Below are positions 42,503 through 51,899 of a DNA stretch of 64,000 nt, piece by piece (the first letter of the stretch is position 1; every line of letters starts with the position of its first letter). Origin of the DNA: Chloroflexia bacterium SDU3-3. Its GTDB lineage: Bacteria; Chloroflexota; Chloroflexia; Chloroflexales; Roseiflexaceae. The stretch is from assembly GCA_009268125.1 (NCBI GenBank), contig WBOU01000023.1, positions 24,453 to 88,452 on the forward strand, written 5' to 3'. The translations under genes and the position numbers were made by a program. The notes beneath the pieces were generated by a model. The model was not told the DNA's origin. It saw nothing but the letters and a program-made list of their open reading frames with translations, and ran no database searches.

Positions 42503-43309
42503 ATGGCCGATGCTGCGCCCATCCTCCCCTTTGTCCAGCGGCTCGCCGTGCCCGACCCGGCGACGCGCCGGGGTGCTCTGCTGGCGATCCTTCGCGAGCT
42601 GGGCGTCCCTGTTCTGCGCTATTGTGACGAGATCGCGGGGCGCACTCCCGAGAATATCGTCGTTCGCCTCGGCCAGGGCGCGCCCCGCCTGGTGCTGGCC
42701 GCCCACTACGACAGCGCGCCTGGCAGTAGCGGGGCCAACGACAACGCCGCTGGCGTGGCCATCTTGCTCAGCCTGCTGCGCGAGTATCGGCAGCACCCGC
42801 CCGCGCTGCCCTGCGATATCGTGTTCTTTGATCTAGAGGAGGCGGGCGGCTGGGGAAGCCGCGCCTACGTCGAGCGTTTCGCCACAGAGCACATTCTGGC
42901 GATGCTGAACCTCGATGTCTGCGGGTTTGGCGACACGATACTGCTCGGCCCGCGCCACAGCTGCGAGGAGTGGCCGCTGCAGGCGGCTGTCGATACGGCT
43001 GTGCAGCGGGGCGCGGGCCGTGTTCGCGTGGTGCGCCATCTGCCGCTGGGCGACGATGCCAGCTTTGCGGCGGTCGGCATCCCCAGCCTGTCGGTGACAA
43101 TCGCGCCCGAGGCGGATGTGGAGCCGCTGCTTGAGGCGGTGCCGCTGATGCGCCAGCTGCGGCCAGCCGCGCGGATGCCAGCTGTAGCCGAGACGATCCA
43201 CAACGGGCCACGCGACAGCGTCGATGTGGTCGAGGAGGCGGCGATGCAGGCGGTGCGTGCCTGCGTGCGAGGGATGGTAGCGGTGCTATCGCAGGCATAC
43301 AGCGGATGA
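42503..43309 (+). CDS. M28-family zinc aminopeptidase-like protein
   Basis: 268-residue M28 peptidase core with no signal peptide, so intracellular. Metal and catalytic motifs: AAHYDSAPGSSGANDNAAGV (His, Asp), FFDLEEAGGWGS (catalytic Glu pair), NLDVCGFGD and ETIHNGPRDSVDVVE (final His). The ATG at 42503 is used; a TTG at 42494 with GGAG nine bases upstream is the alternative. It lies between the two macrodomain genes on the same strand, 39 bp after the first. Confidence 0.85.
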   Translation: MADAAPILPFVQRLAVPDPATRRGALLAILRELGVPVLRYCDEIAGRTPENIVVRLGQGAPRLVLAAHYDSAPGSSGANDNAAGVAILLSLLREYRQHPPALPCDIVFFDLEEAGGWGSRAYVERFATEHILAMLNLDVCGFGDTILLGPRHSCEEWPLQAAVDTAVQRGAGRVRVVRHLPLGDDASFAAVGIPSLSVTIAPEADVEPLLEAVPLMRQLRPAARMPAVAETIHNGPRDSVDVVEEAAMQAVRACVRGMVAVLSQAYSG

Positions 43310-43405
43310 GCTGCAAGGCCGATCACCCGCCCGACCATAGGGGCTGCTGCGGGGCGTGGTATGCGCCCAGAGCGCCCAGAACCATATCTTTTGGAGTCCA
43401 GATCT

Positions 43406-43879
43406 ATGAGCATACAGTATCTTCAGGGCGACGCCACCTCGCCACAGGCAAAGGGCAACAAGATCATCGCGCATATCTGCAATGATATCGGCGGCTGGGG
43501 TCGTGGCTTTGTGCTCGCCATCTCGCGCCGCTGGGGCGCGCCGGAGACGGCGTATCGAGCGTGGTATCAGGGGCGAGCCTCAAATGACTTTGGCCTGGGC
43601 GCGGTGCAGCTTGTGGCGGTTGAGCGCTACATCTGGGTGGCAAACATGGTGGGCCAGCGGGGCACCAAGACCGGCAGCAAGGGGCCACCCGTGCGCTACG
43701 ATGCCGTCGCCGCATGCCTCATGAAGCTGGCCGACCTGGCGCAGCTTCATGAGGCGTCTGTCCATATGCCCAGGATCGGCTGCGGCCTCGCTGGCGGCAG
43801 CTGGGATCGGATTGAGCCGCTGGTGCGCAGCGCGCTGCTTGATCAGGGTATCGATGTCACGGTCTATGATTTTGACTGA
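43406..43879 (+). CDS. macrodomain protein (Poa1p/ALC1-like)
   Basis: 157-residue macrodomain. It begins MSIQYLQGDATSPQAKGNKI, followed by IAHICNDIGGWGRGFVLAISRRW, in which the usual 'NAAN' is replaced by CND as in the Poa1p/YMX7-type group. It ends with HMPRIGCGLAGGSWDRIEPL (second ligand loop). Members remove ADP-ribose phosphates or ADP-ribosyl groups; which one is unknown. GGAG nine bases upstream fixes the ATG at 43406. Confidence 0.88.
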   Translation: MSIQYLQGDATSPQAKGNKIIAHICNDIGGWGRGFVLAISRRWGAPETAYRAWYQGRASNDFGLGAVQLVAVERYIWVANMVGQRGTKTGSKGPPVRYDAVAACLMKLADLAQLHEASVHMPRIGCGLAGGSWDRIEPLVRSALLDQGIDVTVYDFD

Positions 43880-43900
43880 TGCGCCATTGCTCTATCCCGT

Positions 43901-44590
43901 CTACGCGCCCCAGGTTAGGCGGTAGCGCAGCCACACGTGGCCGCCTTCCAGCGCCTCGCAGTGCGCCAGCGCCATCTGTGCGCCAGGCAGCGCGCCCGGC
44001 CCGCCCGCCATGTCGAACACGGCGGCGCTGCCCGGCGTGCCATCCACGCTCGGCGCGATCACCAGGCTTAGCTCGTCCACCAGCCCAGCGGCCAGCATCG
44101 CCCCATTGATCGCCCCACCGCCCTCCAGCAGCATGCGCCGTAGGCCCAGCTGGTCGCCCAGCGCAGCCAGCGCGGCGGCCAGGTCGATCTTGCGCTCGCC
44201 CGCGAACATGTACGAGACACCATCGGCGCGCAGCCCGGCCAGGTGGCTGTCGGGCACAGCCTGGGCCAGCACCACCAGCAGCGGGTCGCCGCCGATCTCG
44301 CCGCGCCCCCAGGCGATCTTGCCTTGGGCGTCAAGCACAACCGCCCATGCCTCGGCCTGCTCCTGCGCCAGCCATGGCTGGCGCGGGTAGCTGGCCTGGC
44401 TCGGCGGGTAGGGCGTATCGCGCTGGGCGAACTCCTGCCCGGTGACGCGGCCCACCAGCCAGGCGTCGCTGCCGATCTCGTCGTGCAGGCGGTCGTAGGT
44501 GCCGTCATCCTGAAACGGCGGGTGCCAGCGGTCGGGCAGGATGCGGCCATCCACGCTCGACACTATGTGGCAGATCACATATGGTCTCAT
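43901..44590 (-). CDS. RibD C-terminal / dihydrofolate-reductase-like protein
   Basis: 229-residue RibD_C-family reductase with the fold of dihydrofolate reductase: MRPYVICHIVSSVDGRI, SDAWLVGRVTGQEF, LLVVLAQAVPDSHL and the NADPH loop RRMLLEGGGAINGAMLAAGLVDEL. It lacks the deaminase half, so it probably reduces an unidentified small molecule rather than acting in riboflavin synthesis. AAGGA precedes the ATG at 44588-44590. It converges with the macrodomain gene 21 bp away. Confidence 0.85.
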   Translation of the reverse strand: MRPYVICHIVSSVDGRILPDRWHPPFQDDGTYDRLHDEIGSDAWLVGRVTGQEFAQRDTPYPPSQASYPRQPWLAQEQAEAWAVVLDAQGKIAWGRGEIGGDPLLVVLAQAVPDSHLAGLRADGVSYMFAGERKIDLAAALAALGDQLGLRRMLLEGGGAINGAMLAAGLVDELSLVIAPSVDGTPGSAAVFDMAGGPGALPGAQMALAHCEALEGGHVWLRYRLTWGA

Positions 44591-44644
44591 GCGATGTTCC
44601 TTCGTCTTTGTCCTGCGCCCGGCCTCGTGAGCCGAGCGCATGCT

Positions 44645-44706
44645 CTCTTTCCTCCCCTTGGCTTCTGGGAGCCTTGGTGGTAAAAATCTTCGCGCCTTCG
44701 TGGGAG
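44645..44706 (-). repeat. dispersed short repeat DR1, copy 3 (rearranged)
   Basis: Plus strand reads CCTTGGCTTCTGGGAGCCTT, GGTGGTAAAAA and then TCTTCGCGCCTTCGTGGGAG. These blocks are the reverse complement of DR1, but the CTTCGCGCCTTCGTGG block follows rather than precedes the GGTGGTAAAAA end, so the copy is rearranged or partly duplicated. It lies upstream of the RibD-like gene. Confidence 0.5.
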
Positions 44707-44717
44707 AATCCGCAGCG

Positions 44718-46334
44718 CTAGGCCTCCTCGCGTAGGTTCACGCGCAGCAGCTGCGCCCAGTCAAGCTCGGCCCAGTCTAGCTCCTCCTCGATCCGCTGGA
44801 ACGCGGTATCGCCGATCGTGCCCGACGAGCGCAGCGACATCAGGTGCTGGCGCTGGGCCTGGGTGGCGGTGCGCACTACATAGGCGTCGACGCTATGGGT
44901 GCTGCCGTCCGGGGCAGGCGTGGTCTCGACCATCGGCACGCTGCCGTCGACGGCGTACTCGCGCTCGGCGTGGCGCAGCTGGATCTCGTAGCGGTAGCGC
45001 GCCAGCTTCGCCGTCTCGGCCCCCGGGCAGCCCGCCGCCGCCGTCACCGCCGCCCGCAGCACCGCGACACGCGCCGAGCGCACCTCGCGCTCGACCTCGC
45101 CGTCGTCCTCAAGGTGCAGGCGCAGCATCAGCGGGCGCAGCGTCATACCCTGGATGACCAGCGTGCCCAGCACCACGCCGAACGCGGCCACGATGATCAG
45201 GTCGCGGTAGGGGAACGCGCCCTCGCTGCCGGTGGGCAGCGCCAGCGCGGTGGCCAGCGTCACGGTGCCGCGCATGCCGCACCAGCCCACCACCGCCGCG
45301 CTGCGGGCGCTCAGCGCCACGGGGTCGCGCCTGCCCGTCAGCTTGACCAGCGAGCGGCTCAGCGCCGCCGCGCCCGTCACCCAGAGGATGCGCGCCACGA
45401 TCACCGCCGCGCACACCGCCACCGCCACGAGCGTGTACTGCACGCCCAGCTCGGTGGTGGCCCGCGCGGCGATCGACTTGAGCTGGAAGCCGACCAGGAT
45501 GAAGGCCAGCACGTTCAGCACGAACACCGCCACCTCCCACACCGCCCACGAGGGGATGCGGATGTGCGCGGGCATGATCTCGGGCGAGCGGCGCGACGCC
45601 AGCATGGCGAAGACCACCAGGGCGATGATGCCCGAGAGGTGCAGCCGCTCGGCGATCACCCAGACCAGGAAGGTGCCGCCGAACTGGAAGATCACCGAGG
45701 TCGCCACATCGCGGATGCGGCTGTGGATGGCCAGCGACAGCGGCGCGAGCACCATGGCCAGCACCACGCTGCCCACCGTCACCACCAGCATGGTCGGCAC
45801 CACGCTCCACCCCGAGATGAAACCGGTGATCGTGGCGCTGACCGCCAGGCGGTAGATCAGCAGCGCGCTGGCGTCGTTGAACAGGCTCTCGCCCTCCAGG
45901 ATGACCAGCAGGCGGTGCGGCGGGCGCAGCTGCTTGAGCACCGTGGTGGCCGCCGCCGCGTCGGGCGGGGCCACGATCGCGCCCAGCGCGATCGCCGCGC
46001 CCCAGGGCATGTCGGGCACCAGCAGCTTGGTCACCCACGCGGTGAGCCCGATGGTCAGGATGACCGCGCCGAGCGCCAGGCTGGCCACCGGCCGCCAGTT
46101 CGCGCGCAGGTCGCGCGGCGAGGCGTCGAAGGCCGCGTCGCTGAGCACGGGCGCGACAAACAGCGCCAGCGCTAGCTCGGGGTCTAGCTCTAGCGTGGGT
46201 ACGCCGGGGATGAGCGCGAGCACCGCGCCAGCCAGCGCCACCAGCGCGGGGTAGGGCGCGCCCATCCGACGGGCCACCGCCGCCAGCACAGCCCCGCCCA
46301 GCAGCAGCGCGATAATTACCTCAAATACTTCCAT
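44718..46334 (-). CDS. CPA1-family Na+/H+ (cation/proton) antiporter
   Basis: 538-residue inner-membrane protein with about 12 helices (residues 1-400) and a ~130-residue cytoplasmic C terminus. Family motifs: APVLSDAAFDASPRDLR, IALGAIVAPPDAAAATTVL (ion-binding Asp) and VILEGESLFNDASALLIY. VVGWCGMRGTVTLATALALP is the charged helix of NhaP/YjcE-type transporters. It exchanges a monovalent cation for protons. CAGGAG six bases upstream fixes the ATG at 46332-46334. Confidence 0.92.
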   Translation of the reverse strand: MEVFEVIIALLLGGAVLAAVARRMGAPYPALVALAGAVLALIPGVPTLELDPELALALFVAPVLSDAAFDASPRDLRANWRPVASLALGAVILTIGLTAWVTKLLVPDMPWGAAIALGAIVAPPDAAAATTVLKQLRPPHRLLVILEGESLFNDASALLIYRLAVSATITGFISGWSVVPTMLVVTVGSVVLAMVLAPLSLAIHSRIRDVATSVIFQFGGTFLVWVIAERLHLSGIIALVVFAMLASRRSPEIMPAHIRIPSWAVWEVAVFVLNVLAFILVGFQLKSIAARATTELGVQYTLVAVAVCAAVIVARILWVTGAAALSRSLVKLTGRRDPVALSARSAAVVGWCGMRGTVTLATALALPTGSEGAFPYRDLIIVAAFGVVLGTLVIQGMTLRPLMLRLHLEDDGEVEREVRSARVAVLRAAVTAAAGCPGAETAKLARYRYEIQLRHAEREYAVDGSVPMVETTPAPDGSTHSVDAYVVRTATQAQRQHLMSLRSSGTIGDTAFQRIEEELDWAELDWAQLLRVNLREEA

Positions 46335-46450
46335 GGTTGCTCCTGTTCTGTGCTGTTGTCGGCGTCTTGCGCTCTTCGCGATTCTACCCGATGTAGCAAG
46401 GTATCTTTTTCCACGCGCCGTTTGTCTCGCGCGCCTCCCACGTTCGCCTC

Positions 46451-46550
46451 TCGTGTCTTCGCGCCTTCGTGGTATTCGTTTTTTTGTTCCTTGGAGTCTT
46501 GGCGTCTTGGTGGTAAAAACGCCCTGCCGAACCAGAACGCATAGACCCGA
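46451..46550 (-). repeat. dispersed short repeat DR1, copy 4
   Basis: Plus strand: TCGTGTCTTCGCGCCTTCGT, GGTATTCG, a T run, TTCCTTGGAGTCTTGGCGTC, then TTGGTGGTAAAAACGCCCTG and GAACCAGAACGCATAGACC. This is the reverse complement of copy 1 over about 95 bases, including the flank. It lies upstream of the antiporter gene. Confidence 0.65.
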
Positions 46551-46561
46551 GAGACAACCCG

Positions 46562-46594
46562 ATAGCCCTATGCAACATTGTTGCATAGGGCTAT
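46562..46594 (-). terminator. terminator of the aldo-keto reductase cluster
   Basis: Perfect inverted repeat ATAGCCCTATGCAACA / TGTTGCATAGGGCTAT around one base, 49 bp after the end of the minus-strand aldo-keto reductase gene. It separates that cluster from the antiporter. Confidence 0.7.
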
Positions 46595-46642
46595 TATCAC
46601 ATCGGCGGGTGATTCTGCTGAAAGGTACGCTAGTCCATCATA

Positions 46643-47623
46643 TCACTGGTGTCCAACGATCCTGTGCGGCACGTACGGCTCTTCGAGGTAGGCCACCTGC
46701 TCGGCGCTCAGCGCCACATCCAGCGCGCCCACGGCGGCATCCAGATGCTCGATCTTGGTGGCCCCGATGATCGGCGCGGCCACCGGCTGCTTCTGCAGCA
46801 GCCAGGCCAGGGCCACGTGCACGCGGGCCACGCCCAGCTGCTCGGCCACCTCGGCCACACGCTGCACGATCTGGCGGTCGGTGTCGGCGGTGGTGTCGTA
46901 CTTGGCCTTGGCGGTCTGGTCGGTGGCGGCGCGCAGGGTCTGGCCATCCCAGTCGCGGGTCAGCCGCCCCGCCGCCAGCGGGCTGTAGGGGATCGCGCCG
47001 ATCTTCTCCTCGCGGCAGAGCGGCAGCATCTCGCGCTCCTCCTCGCGGTAGATCAGGTTCAGGTGGTTCTGCATCGAGACAAAGCGCGCCCAGCTGTGCT
47101 GCTCGGCCACATGCAGCGCCTTCTGGAACTGCCAGGCCCACATGGCCGACGCGCCGATGTAGCGGGCCTTACCGGCGCGCACCACATCGTTCAGCGCCTC
47201 CATGGTCTCCTCGATTGGCGTCTGGTAGTCCCAGCGGTGGATCTGGTAGAGGTCGACGTAGTCGGTGCCCAGCCGCCGCAGGCTGTTGTCGATCTCGGCC
47301 AGGATGGCGCGGCGCGAGAGCCCGCCGCCGTTTGGCCCCTCGCGCATTCTGCCGTGCACCTTGGTGGCCAGCACCACATCCTCGCGCCGCGCGAAGTCCT
47401 TGAGTGCCTTCCCCACGATCTCCTCGCTCCTGCCGATCGAGTAGACATTGGCGGTGTCGAAGAAGTTGATGCCGATCTCAAGCGCGTGCTTGATCACGGG
47501 GCGGCTCTGCTCCTCGTCGAGCACCCATTTGTGCACCCAGCGCTCGGCGTCGCCAAAGCCCATGCAGCCCAGGCAGATGCGCGAGACTTCCATGCCGGTG
47601 TTGCCAAGCCGTGTGTACTGCAT
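46643..47623 (-). CDS. aldo-keto reductase
   Basis: 326-residue NADPH-dependent aldo-keto reductase. Active-site Asp and Tyr sit in FFDTANVYSIGRSEE, Lys in DVVLATKVHGRM, His in LYQIHRWDYQT; the cofactor loops YSPLAAGRLTRDW and PIIGATKIEHLD are also seen. The overall pattern resembles the YajO/Tas group. The GAGG box is six bases from the ATG at 47621-47623 and abuts the earlier ATG, so the shorter start is chosen. It is last of three tandem reductase genes. Confidence 0.92.
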   Translation of the reverse strand: MQYTRLGNTGMEVSRICLGCMGFGDAERWVHKWVLDEEQSRPVIKHALEIGINFFDTANVYSIGRSEEIVGKALKDFARREDVVLATKVHGRMREGPNGGGLSRRAILAEIDNSLRRLGTDYVDLYQIHRWDYQTPIEETMEALNDVVRAGKARYIGASAMWAWQFQKALHVAEQHSWARFVSMQNHLNLIYREEEREMLPLCREEKIGAIPYSPLAAGRLTRDWDGQTLRAATDQTAKAKYDTTADTDRQIVQRVAEVAEQLGVARVHVALAWLLQKQPVAAPIIGATKIEHLDAAVGALDVALSAEQVAYLEEPYVPHRIVGHQ

Positions 47624-47683
47624 ACCCATCCTCGTGTGCTGAAGTGGGGCGGGCGAGGCCACGGTGGCCCGCCCGCCGTGTGT

Positions 47684-48709
<1,026 letters not shown>

Positions 48710-49552
48710 CTACTCGAAGCTGGCGGTGTCGGGGTTGGGGCCGAGCCGCACGCCCGTATCCAGCGCCGAGATTGCGGCCACCTCGTCGGGGGCCAGCGTG
48801 AAGTCGAAGATCTCGCTATTCTCTTTGATCCGGCCTGGGTTGGAGGATTTGGGGATGACCACCAGCCCAAGCTGGGTGTGCCAGCGCAGCACGATCTGCG
48901 CGGGCGACTTGCCGTACTTCTTGCCCAGGTCGGCCAGCAGCGGCAGCGCCAGCAGGCTGTCTTTGTTGCGCTGCCCGCCCAGCGGGTACCACGACTCGAT
49001 CGTGATGCCGTGCTGGCTGGCGTATTTTCGCACATCCGGCTGGTTGAAGGTCGGGTGCAGCTCGATCTGCAGCGCGGCGGGCGTGATCTCGGCCTGGGCC
49101 AGCAGCTGGTCGATCTGCGCGGGGGTGAAGTTGCTCAGGCCGATAGCCCTGGCGCGGCCCTCTTTGGCGATCCGCTCCAGCGCCCGCCAGGTCTCGCCCG
49201 CCAGCCCCTTCATCGGCAGCGGCCAGTGGATGAGGTAGAGGTCGACATAGTCGAGGCCCAGCTTGCGCAGGCTTTCGTCGAAGGCCCGCAGGGTCTTGTC
49301 GTAGCCGTGGTGGGCGTTCCAGAGCTTGGTAGTGACGAAGATCTCGTCGCGCGGGATGCCGCTGGCACGTACCGCCTGGCCCACGCCCTCTTCATTTTGG
49401 TAGGCCGCCGCTGTGTCGATCAGGCGGTAGCCCAGCTCAAGCGCGGCGGCGACGGTGGCGGCGGTCTCGTTGTCGGGCACAAGGTAGACACCCAGGCCAA
49501 GCTGCGGCATGGTTACGCCGTTGTTCAGCTGTACCGATGGGATATTGGCCAT
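48710..49552 (-). CDS. aldo-keto reductase (2,5-diketo-D-gluconate reductase-like, AKR5)
   Basis: 280-residue AKR5-type enzyme with VQLNNGVTMPQLGLGVYLVP, RLIDTAAAYQNEEGVGQAV (Asp/Tyr), IFVTTKLWNAHHGYDK (Lys), DLYLIHWPLP (His), AIGLSNFTPAQID and LVVIPKSSNPGRIKEN. It probably reduces keto-sugars or small aldehydes. Preceded by AAGGAGCAAG. First of the three tandem reductase genes and 172 bp from the CMD gene. Confidence 0.92.
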   Translation of the reverse strand: MANIPSVQLNNGVTMPQLGLGVYLVPDNETAATVAAALELGYRLIDTAAAYQNEEGVGQAVRASGIPRDEIFVTTKLWNAHHGYDKTLRAFDESLRKLGLDYVDLYLIHWPLPMKGLAGETWRALERIAKEGRARAIGLSNFTPAQIDQLLAQAEITPAALQIELHPTFNQPDVRKYASQHGITIESWYPLGGQRNKDSLLALPLLADLGKKYGKSPAQIVLRWHTQLGLVVIPKSSNPGRIKENSEIFDFTLAPDEVAAISALDTGVRLGPNPDTASFE

Positions 49553-49724
49553 TCTACTTGCTCCTTCTGGCTGCGGCGTGTGCCGCAGCTGCTCTACGCG
49601 GTGCGCGCCGCTGGCATCGCTAGGTATCCGATAGGCGGCGGACGGCTTCTATTATAGAAGCGATGCCGCCGCCGCGCTATGCGGATAGTCTAGGCTTCTT
49701 GCACGATCTTCCAGCGGCGCTGCG

Positions 49725-50045
49725 CTAGGGCTGGAAGAGCTGCTTGGCCACCATGATGGCCGACATCGCCCTGGGCCACCCGGCGTAGAAGGCCAGGTGG
49801 GTGATCGCCTCCACCAGCTCATCCTCGGCGAGGCCGTTCTCGCGGGCCTTGGCCAGGTGGAAGGGCAGCTGCTCGGCGTTGCCGCCCGCCACCAGCGCGG
49901 CCACGGTGATCAGGCTGCGGTCGCGCGGCGAGAGCTGCTGGCGCTCCCACACATCGTCGAACAGCACCTTGTCGCTTAGCTCCGCCAGCTTGGGCGCGAA
50001 GTCACCCAGCATCTTCTGTGCCGATGATGATTTTTTGGTTGACAT
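49725..50045 (-). CDS. carboxymuconolactone decarboxylase-family protein
   Basis: 106-residue all-helical protein of the AhpD/CMD superfamily: LSPRDRSLITVAALVAGGNAEQLPFHLAKA and ITHLAFYAGWPRAMSA. It lacks the CxxC pair of AhpD-type peroxidases, so it belongs to the gamma-CMD-like branch that often accompanies aldo-keto reductases and alcohol dehydrogenases. A GGGGGGC box precedes the ATG at 50043-50045. It lies 17 bp after the alcohol dehydrogenase, very likely one operon. Confidence 0.88.
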   Translation of the reverse strand: MSTKKSSSAQKMLGDFAPKLAELSDKVLFDDVWERQQLSPRDRSLITVAALVAGGNAEQLPFHLAKARENGLAEDELVEAITHLAFYAGWPRAMSAIMVAKQLFQP

Positions 50046-50062
50046 ATGCCCCCCTTGATGTT

Positions 50063-51097
50063 CTAGAACGCGATCATGACCTTGATCGCCTCGCGGTCGT
50101 TCATGGCGCGGTAGCCGTCGGGCACGCCGTCTAGGTTGGTCACGCGGTCGAACACGCGGCCCGGCTGGATCCTGCCCTCCAGCACGTCGGGCAGCAGCTC
50201 CTCCATGTAGGCGCGCACCGGCGCGGGGCCGCCAGCGATGGTCACGTTCTTGAAGAAGGCGGGCTGCGATGCGGGGATCTCCTGCTCCTGGGGCACGCCC
50301 ACGCGGCCCACCGCCCCGCCGGGGCGGGCGATCTGCAGCGCGGTCTCCATCGATGCGCCGTGGCCCACGCACTCAAGCACGGCGTGCGCGCCCAGCCCTC
50401 CGGTCAGCTTCAGCACCTGCTCCACCGCCGCCGCGCCGCGCTCGCTCACCACATCGGTCGCGCCGAACTCGCGGGCCAGCGCGATGCGGTCGGCGTGCCG
50501 CCCCAGCAGGATGATCTGCTCGGCACCCAGGCGCTTGGCCGCGATCACGCCGCACAGGCCTACCGCGCCGTCGCCCACCACCGCTGCAATTTTGCCGGGG
50601 GCCACCTTTGCGGCCACGGCGGCGTGATGCCCGGTGCCCATCACATCCGAAAGGGTGAGCAGCGAAGGCATCAGGGCGTCGTCGGGGCCGACCGGCAGCG
50701 CCACCAGCGTGCCATCGGCCTGGGGCACCCGCACGGCCTCGCCCTGCCCGCCGCCGATGTCGGCACCGCCCCACCATCCGCCGTGCAGGCACGAGGTGTG
50801 CAGCCCGCTCTGGCAGAAGATGCAAGTGCCATCCGACCACGCGAAGGGCGCGACCACTAGCTGGCCCGGCTTTACGGTGCGCACGTCGCGGCCCACCGCC
50901 TCGACAACGCCGATAAACTCGTGGCCCATCTGGGCACCCTGCTCGCTGCGCTCCATGTTCTTGTAGGGCCACAGGTCGCTGCCGCAGATGCAGGCGCGGG
51001 TGATCCGCACCAGCGCGTCGGTCGGCGCAGTGATAGACACATCGGCTACATGGGCGATGCGCACGTCGCCAGCGCCATACATAACGGTTGCTCGCAT
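50063..51097 (-). CDS. zinc-dependent alcohol dehydrogenase-family protein
   Basis: 344-residue medium-chain dehydrogenase. Catalytic zinc ligands appear in CICGSDLWPYK and MGHEF; structural-zinc-type cysteines in DGTCIFCQSGLHTSC; the NAD(P)-binding loop is VVGDGAVGLCGVIAAKRLGA. It oxidises or reduces an unidentified alcohol/aldehyde. AGGAACC precedes the ATG at 51095-51097. It is the first gene of the minus-strand redox group with the CMD gene downstream. Confidence 0.9.
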   Translation of the reverse strand: MRATVMYGAGDVRIAHVADVSITAPTDALVRITRACICGSDLWPYKNMERSEQGAQMGHEFIGVVEAVGRDVRTVKPGQLVVAPFAWSDGTCIFCQSGLHTSCLHGGWWGGADIGGGQGEAVRVPQADGTLVALPVGPDDALMPSLLTLSDVMGTGHHAAVAAKVAPGKIAAVVGDGAVGLCGVIAAKRLGAEQIILLGRHADRIALAREFGATDVVSERGAAAVEQVLKLTGGLGAHAVLECVGHGASMETALQIARPGGAVGRVGVPQEQEIPASQPAFFKNVTIAGGPAPVRAYMEELLPDVLEGRIQPGRVFDRVTNLDGVPDGYRAMNDREAIKVMIAF

Positions 51098-51229
51098 GAG
51101 AATGGTTCCTTTTTGATAGAAGTGTTGCTTGATTGGTATCGGGCGCTCTAGCGCCGCTGCGGCCCTGTCTTGATGATGGTGGGGGCGCAGCGGTCGAAGA
51201 TTTGGCTCGTCTTGAGGCTGACTGCGCCG

Positions 51230-51292
51230 CTCGACCTCTAGAATCTTTCCCTCGACCTCTAGAACCTTCCCCTCGACCTCTAGAATCTGCGC
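51230..51292. repeat. three 21-bp tandem repeats
   Basis: CTCGACCTCTAGAATCTTTCC and two variants in tandem, 21 bp each, between the alcohol dehydrogenase and DUF2255 genes (51098-51344). No supported gene lies in this gap; open frames through the repeat have no start signal or homology. The spacing suits repeated regulator binding, but this is untested. Confidence 0.6.
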
Positions 51293-51344
51293 GACTATTG
51301 CGCGGATGGCTGGGGAAGAAGAACAGCGCCACGCTCCAGCGCGA

Positions 51345-51728
51345 TCACGAGCGCGGCATGATCTGCAGCGTGGTGGCGCGCACGGCGGGTGTCGTCATCG
51401 CATCGATGTATTGCGGGCCATAGCGGCGATACTTGCCGCGGTAGGCCTCATCGACCAGATCGTTGATCTGCGGGTCGGACACTTCCACAAAGGTCGCCGC
51501 ATGCTGCTGGCCGCCCGCCCAGATCTTGCCCTGGTGGCGCACTTTCGCGCCGCGAAACCACGCCGCGCCCTCGCCCTTGTACGAGCGCACATACAGCCCA
51601 TCCTTGGCGCGCACCACCCAGATAATCACCGGCTTGCGCAGCGTGCCATCGCCGCGCTCCCCGGCGATCTCGATCTCCACCGCCGCGCCGATCTGCTGCA
51701 GATCATCGAGTGTCCACTGGCTGCCCAT
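51345..51728 (-). CDS. DUF2255-family protein
   Basis: 127-residue soluble beta-barrel-like protein typical of DUF2255: WTLDDLQQIGAAVEIEIAGER, IIWVVRAKDGLYVRSYKG, WFRGAKVRHQGKIWAGG, and DLVDEAYRGKYRRYGPQYID. The fold resembles flavin-reductase-like split barrels, and members often sit near AraC regulators and reductases as here. Activity unknown. Confidence 0.82.
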   Translation of the reverse strand: MGSQWTLDDLQQIGAAVEIEIAGERGDGTLRKPVIIWVVRAKDGLYVRSYKGEGAAWFRGAKVRHQGKIWAGGQQHAATFVEVSDPQINDLVDEAYRGKYRRYGPQYIDAMTTPAVRATTLQIMPRS

Positions 51729-51899
51729 GGTCTATCCTCCCCGCGCAGCTGCGCGCCGCGCTTATCTATTCCTCTAGGGCTGGGCTGGCTGTCTACAGGC
51801 AGCTCCTCGCTCCAATGCCTAGTATAGAGCTATGGCAAAAGCAGCGGTATAATAAAAGTCTAGGGTTGTTGTATATTTCTGTAGAGTTGGGCAGGAGCG

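Noticed and set aside
44844..46175. Plus-strand open frame opposite the antiporter gene
   Set aside because: His/Arg/Gln-rich shadow of the antiporter; no recognisable protein features.
51133..51423. Small open frame through the 21-bp repeats near the DUF2255 gene
   Set aside because: It overlaps the 3' end of DUF2255, lacks a ribosome-binding site, and its repeat text (LESFPRP) simply mirrors the DNA repeat.
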